Assembly (NCBI RefSeq): GCF_000294775.2
Contig: NZ_CP015507.1
Location: 124,001 to 188,000 of the forward strand
Direction: 5' to 3'
DNA: 64,000 nt
Source of the DNA: Cytobacillus oceanisediminis 2691
GTDB taxonomy: Bacteria > Bacillota > Bacilli > Bacillales > Cytobacillaceae
Shown: positions 60,484 to 64,000 of the stretch, in pieces
Layout: every line of letters starts with the position of its first letter
How positions within the stretch are numbered: the first letter of the stretch is position 1
Notes under the pieces: model-generated
Databases searched by the model: none
Told to the model about the DNA's origin: nothing
Seen by the model: the letters and a program-made list of their open reading frames with translations, nothing else
Translations under genes and position numbers: made by a program

Positions 60484-61683
60484 TTAAGCCATATCTAGGA
60501 ACTGCTCATTCCTTTTTAGGATTGCATAAATACAGTGTAAAAGCTTGTTTACACAAGCTATCATTGCTACTTTTGAAGGCTTTCCTTCATTTCGTTTCCG
60601 ATCATAATACTCTTTTAGCTTCTTGTTCCTCGAGCTTCTTATACCGCATAAAACGGCCATATATAAAGCGTGCCGTAATCGGCTTGAACCTCGTTTGGTA
60701 ATATGATTTATCGTAGCGGTGAACTTACCTGATGAATGGACACTTGGATCAATTCCTGCGTAAGCCACAAGTTTTTTAGGGTGATTAAACCGGTCAATTT
60801 CCCCGATTTCAGAAATAATCGTTGCCGCGATTTTTTCTCCTATACCGGGAATTGATTGGATTATCTTACATTCTTCAATTTCTTCTGCCAGGACATCTAT
60901 CTGCCTCTCCAAGCTTGATAGGTGTTCTTGGTATTGAAGAAGCATATTGATATACATATCCAAACTGAACAACTGGCTTTCATAAACACCTTGTTGGAAT
61001 GGATTCCTCTTAGCTGAAGCCATTAATTTGTGTGCCTTCTCCCTCATCCAACTTGGGGATCGTTTAATACGCATTTCCTTAATTCGTGCCAAAATCTTTG
61101 CTTTTCCTGCCATCAGTACATCTTCGGATGTTGGAAACTCCTTTAATATTTTAAGAGAAACTTTCGAAAATAAATCCCCGAAGACTCCCCTGTATTCAGG
61201 AAATATCTGATCAAGAAGAGTATGAAACTGAAGTTTTGCCTGGATGTAAAGGTTCGTAACGGTTTCGTATTGCCTTGACAATGTTCTCAGGTTTAGAAGT
61301 CTCAGTCCTCTTTTCTTATATGGCTCAAATTCTTCCTTGTAGTAAAGAACACAAAGGTGATATGCATCAACGGCATCAGTCTTTACCTTTCTAAGGCTTG
61401 TTTTCTTAGCTTGATAAGAAATGATGGGATTTACCAAGATGTTTAGATACTGACATCCCTCAAGACATTGAATAATCGGTGTATGGTAATGTCCTGTAGA
61501 TTCAAGAATAACTGCTGGTCTAACCCCATTATGTCCCTCTATCTCTCTCAAAAAAGAAATAAGCGAATCTAAATCCTCCTTGGTATGCTTTACACTGAAA
61601 CTTTTCCCGAACGGCTTGTCTTTATCTAAAAAGGCTTGAACCTCACTTTCTCCTTTGGCTACATCTAGGCCAATGACTGGATT
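60484..61683 (-). CDS. IS110-family DEDD transposase
   Basis: A 399-residue recombinase. The N-terminal RuvC-like DEDD domain has GLDVAKGESEV, VILESTGHYHTP and KTDAVDAYHL, supplying the acidic residues. The C-terminal Tnp20 domain has IQSIPGIGEKIAATIISEIG and VAYAGIDPSVHSSGKF with the serine proposed as nucleophile. Family members are guided by a structured bridge RNA encoded beside the gene. The ATG at 61683 follows AAGGGAGAG; an in-frame start at 61713 is upstream of that site. The frame is uninterrupted. Confidence 0.94.
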   Translation of the reverse strand, partial: NPVIGLDVAKGESEVQAFLDKDKPFGKSFSVKHTKEDLDSLISFLREIEGHNGVRPAVILESTGHYHTPIIQCLEGCQYLNILVNPIISYQAKKTSLRKVKTDAVDAYHLCVLYYKEEFEPYKKRGLRLLNLRTLSRQYETVTNLYIQAKLQFHTLLDQIFPEYRGVFGDLFSKVSLKILKEFPTSEDVLMAGKAKILARIKEMRIKRSPSWMREKAHKLMASAKRNPFQQGVYESQLFSLDMYINMLLQYQEHLSSLERQIDVLAEEIEECKIIQSIPGIGEKIAATIISEIGEIDRFNHPKKLVAYAGIDPSVHSSGKFTATINHITKRGSSRLRHALYMAVLCGIRSSRNKKLKEYYDRKRNEGKPSKVAMIACVNKLLHCIYAILKRNEQFLDMA

Positions 61684-61886
61684 CATTAATATCTCTCCCT
61701 TAGTTTTACTCACCAGTAACCCCTATACCTTCCTGTAGTTCCATAGCTTCGCTTGTTATACGAGATCATTTGTCCCAACCAGCCTCAAACATCATTCTAC
61801 AAGTAGGGGGCGAACAGTTTAGTTGACGAGATCTAACTCCCACGCACCCGTACGTTCTACCCTGGCTACTGAAATAATAGGTCCTA
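60484..61886 (-). mobile_element. IS110-family insertion sequence (approximate limits)
   Basis: It comprises one DEDD transposase gene and a structured, non-coding region of about 180-200 bp upstream (61684-61886). IS110 elements have no clear terminal inverted repeats and make no reliable duplication, so exact ends cannot be set from a single copy. The right limit is drawn before the terminator of the neighbouring oxidoreductase gene. Confidence 0.6.
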
Positions 61887-61923
61887 TAAAAAAAAGAGCA
61901 ACCAGTAAAAACTGGTTAACTCT
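61887..61923 (-). terminator. Terminator after the oxidoreductase gene
   Basis: AACCAGT pairs with ACTGGTT around AAAA; on the minus strand GCTC and eight T residues follow. It lies about 120 bp after the stop. Confidence 0.8.
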
Positions 61924-62041
61924 ATAATACGAAGCACCCGTTAGTTTAAGTGCAACATTTCACAAACTTTCTTATGGAATAAGAAAAAAGGCGACCTTCA
62001 TATTGAAGAATCGCATCCGTTAGCCGAATAAGAAAGGGAAA

Positions 62042-63064
62042 TTAATTAGACAAAATCCTATCTATTACTACTTGATTTACGTGTCCATCTAGGATTGTTG
62101 GTAAATCACTATCTACTTTATCATATTCAATGTAATTATAGACTTTTCCAATAAATGGATAAAATGCTGGATAGTAAGCACTTGCCTCCATAGATAGATG
62201 CGAGGGTGTACTCCCTTCTTTTCGTACTGTAATTTCTGTTAATTCTTTATTTGCTTCTCCAAAGCACAGTTTGTTGTCATTGCTTAATGTGATTGTCCCT
62301 AAACTACCGAAAATTTTTAAATTAGAACCGAATCCGTGGTTAATACCTGATAAAAATTGAATTGAGAAGGTAGAGTTTCTTTTCATCTTTCCGTGAACAA
62401 AAAAAGCGTCATCTGCATCTCTATGTTCTCCTGCTCCTTTGGAAACGTGAGTATACACTAGCCCATTAAGAGTTTCTATTTCATCTCTTACTAACCATCT
62501 CAAACAATCAATCATATGTGTCCCTAATGCACCTAACATTCCTCCGAATTTCTGTCTTTCTCCCATCCAACCTATTTTCATTGATTGAAGAATCTGATAC
62601 TTGGGATTTGAAATATGGTATTCAAAATGAATAATATTACCAATAGCATTGTGATGAATTAACTCTTTGACTTTTTGACGGGCAGGAAGATATCTCCATT
62701 CAAAATCTATAACAACCTTTTTATTATACTGATTAGATAGCTTAATTAACTCCTTTGATTCATTACTATTCATCGTGAAGGGTTTTTCACATACAACATT
62801 TATTCCTTTTTTCATAGCGTATTTAACCATTTCAAAATGATAAGTTGGTATGGAAGATACAAATAAGAGGTCAATTTCCTCTTTATCTAACATTTCAGCC
62901 CAGTTCTTATAATGTGTAGGAGGATTATCACCAATTGTTAATACATCAGGAAGTTGATGACGCTCCATTGTGCTAACAGCAGTTACCGTCATCATTGGAT
63001 GAGTTTTAATTATAGGTGCTTGAACTCTTAATCCAAAACCACCACCAATTATTGCGACTCTAAT
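62042..63064 (-). CDS. Gfo/Idh/MocA-family oxidoreductase with probable ATT start
   Basis: The protein has about 340 residues if it starts at ATT 63064. The NAD(P)-binding GGGFG motif (RVAIIGGGFGLRV) is encoded upstream of the first ATG (62995), and GGAGGTGG lies seven bases before the ATT, so the longer form is strongly preferred. Then follow the family's CEKPFTMN motif with the catalytic Lys, a GGMLGALGTHMIDCLRW segment and a beta-sheet C-terminal domain. Family members oxidise or reduce sugars, inositols or related ring compounds; the substrate is unknown. It is monocistronic, with a terminator at 61887-61923. An ATG start would leave a truncated Rossmann fold. Confidence 0.85.
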   Translation of the reverse strand: MRVAIIGGGFGLRVQAPIIKTHPMMTVTAVSTMERHQLPDVLTIGDNPPTHYKNWAEMLDKEEIDLLFVSSIPTYHFEMVKYAMKKGINVVCEKPFTMNSNESKELIKLSNQYNKKVVIDFEWRYLPARQKVKELIHHNAIGNIIHFEYHISNPKYQILQSMKIGWMGERQKFGGMLGALGTHMIDCLRWLVRDEIETLNGLVYTHVSKGAGEHRDADDAFFVHGKMKRNSTFSIQFLSGINHGFGSNLKIFGSLGTITLSNDNKLCFGEANKELTEITVRKEGSTPSHLSMEASAYYPAFYPFIGKVYNYIEYDKVDSDLPTILDGHVNQVVIDRILSN

Positions 63065-63236
63065 ATTACCACCTCCTATCTATTTTTTTTCTGGTTTATT
63101 CACTAAAAACCCTTTTTTAATGATTGTAAAAAACTAATGTAAATACTGTTCCTTATGGAACTATACTGTCCATTAGTTCAAAATGAAAAAGCTACTCGAT
63201 TAGCAGTTAAACACAAGCACCTTTTTTATGACGAGG

Positions 63237-63692
63237 TTAATCCATATTTTCAGCAATCTTTTTCAATGCCTTTGCACGGGAAACAATAAATGCCCTCATA
63301 TATTTCTCTAAAAATAACTTGTCCACTACTATGCCAATTAGTCCGAATGGTGATTTATACTGAAATTTATCAATCATAATAGCTCCGCCAGCTTTTTCAA
63401 TAAATTGATGGGTATGAACAAAGGAATGGAATGCACCCTTCACCATAACATCTACAAACATATGAGGTTTTTCCATTAATGTCACTTTGGCTGTCAACCT
63501 TTGTTTAATACCAAAGTGGATGGCTTCCCAGGTAACAGTATCGCCTTGTTCTAATAACCCTTCTGTCACTCCACTAACAGCTCTTTCCTTAGTTTTAGAG
63601 GTCGTTTGAGTATGAATATCTACGTTTCTAGCAAGGTCAAAACATACTTCAACAGGTGCTTTAATAAATTGTTGATGCTCAATAACAGGCAT
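63237..63692 (-). CDS. SRPBCC-family protein
   Basis: A 151-residue START-like (SRPBCC) domain protein. The opening IEHQQFIKAPVEVCFDLARN, a central VTWEAIHFG and the long C-terminal helix DKLFLEKYMRAFIVSRAKALKKIAEN match the polyketide-cyclase/dehydrase-like fold that binds hydrophobic ligands in a cavity. The ATG at 63692 has AAAAGGAG eight bases ahead; an in-frame start at 63716 precedes the site. No operon partner is evident, and the ligand is unknown. Confidence 0.82.
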   Translation of the reverse strand: MPVIEHQQFIKAPVEVCFDLARNVDIHTQTTSKTKERAVSGVTEGLLEQGDTVTWEAIHFGIKQRLTAKVTLMEKPHMFVDVMVKGAFHSFVHTHQFIEKAGGAIMIDKFQYKSPFGLIGIVVDKLFLEKYMRAFIVSRAKALKKIAENMD

Positions 63693-63868
63693 TTTATTTT
63701 CTCCTTTTACAAACACTTACTAACACTATAATTATAATTCGTCAAAGTCGATATTAACTAATTCTTATTGAACAAACCTGCCCCGTTTATTGAATAAGAA
63801 AAGGCTGCATTTTAGCAGCTAGATTTTTATCCAAAGCACCCGTCTGTTGAATAGTGAATTTGGTATAG

Positions 63869-64000
63869 TTATCTAATATCCACTTTATTCTGTATGAACT
63901 CGATCTCTTTAAAGTCTCCGAGGAACCCTTTTGCTTCAATCGAAAAGAACTCATTGGGATCATTAGCATTTCTGTAGAGCCTTTTGATTTGCATTGCCAT
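63869..64000 (-). CDS. Fragment of an unrecognised protein at the window edge
   Basis: The frame entering from the right edge reads MAMQIKRLYRNANDPNEFFS, then IEAKGFLGDFKEIEFIQNKV, and stops at 63869. An ATG happens to lie at the last three bases of the window, so it may be a complete 43-residue frame or, more likely, the end of a longer gene. It looks coding in composition. No family is recognised. Confidence 0.4.
   Translation of the reverse strand: MAMQIKRLYRNANDPNEFFSIEAKGFLGDFKEIEFIQNKVDIR

Noticed and set aside
60276..60701. Plus-strand frame of 141 residues
   Set aside because: It overlaps a hairpin and the antisense of the IS110 transposase end. Its composition does not look like a protein and there is no ribosome binding site.
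63787..63969. Minus-strand frame of 60 residues near the right edge
   Set aside because: An overlapping frame (63869-64000) has better protein-like composition, and this one extends over a hairpin-like spacer.

Overview
The window is low-GC, AT-rich DNA with strong AGGAGG-type ribosome binding sites and frequent TTG/GTG starts. It carries spore-former genes (a SpoIIP homologue), a σM-like sigma/anti-sigma pair, CsoR/CopZ/CopA, a Zur-type box and bacillus-type cytochrome c maturation genes. This points to a Bacillaceae member (Bacillus sensu lato). No rRNA, tRNA, CRISPR array or replication gene was seen, so the sequence cannot settle whether this is a plasmid or a chromosomal island. The abundance of mobile DNA and of duplicated housekeeping genes would suit either.

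Region 1 (1-2263) is a sensor kinase and OmpR-type regulator pair. Immediately after it lies a Tn3-family transposon of about 26.4 kb (2269-28717). It has near-identical 43-bp terminal inverted repeats and a perfect 5-bp target duplication (TATTT). Its serine resolvase and res site sit at the left end, and its transposase TnpA sits about 22 kb away at the right end. The cargo between them is centred on cadmium/zinc/thiol stress: two CadC-type repressors, CadA, CadD (one intact, one frameshifted), a ZIP transporter, a complete resA-ccdA-resB-resC cytochrome c maturation set, cysteine synthase, dihydrolipoamide dehydrogenase, two LspA signal peptidases, a C39-like protease, a CYP152-type P450, an adenylate-forming ligase with a methyltransferase, a secreted Cys-rich peptide, and a 59-residue protein made of six CxxCxGxG units. 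A second Tn3-type element (20689-23118, duplication TATTA) is nested inside. It has no transposase and carries one lspA and the C39-like gene. Near-identical 20-bp CadC-type palindromes lie in front of several cargo operons, which suggests one metal-controlled regulon.

Region 3 (28723-51700) is copper- and zinc-oriented: a DUF1541 lipoprotein, a second two-component system with small secreted and membrane proteins, csoR-copZ-copA, an operon joining a PIG-L-like protein, an oligopeptide/nickel-type ABC importer and a siroheme-reductase-like protein, a membrane-anchored cupredoxin, a CcdA/DsbD-like protein, a four-helix Cys-rich copper-storage protein, a frameshifted second DUF1541 gene, and a ZnuA-like zinc binding lipoprotein behind a Zur box.

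Region 4 (51800-60111) holds extra copies of envelope-biogenesis enzymes: an LTA synthase, a C39-like protein, a ferric-reductase-like heme membrane protein, a MurE-like ligase, Lgt, and an ECF sigma/anti-sigma pair. Several operons of regions 3 and 4 share a TGCATATTTTCT element near their promoters. Region 5 (60400-64000) has an IS110-family element, a Gfo/Idh/MocA oxidoreductase that seems to start at ATT, an SRPBCC protein and a fragment at the window edge.

Read together, the window pairs metal export and sequestration with spare copies of enzymes whose thiols or metal sites are likely poisoned by Cd, Zn or Cu. That reading is an inference, but the operator distribution in the transposon supports joint control.
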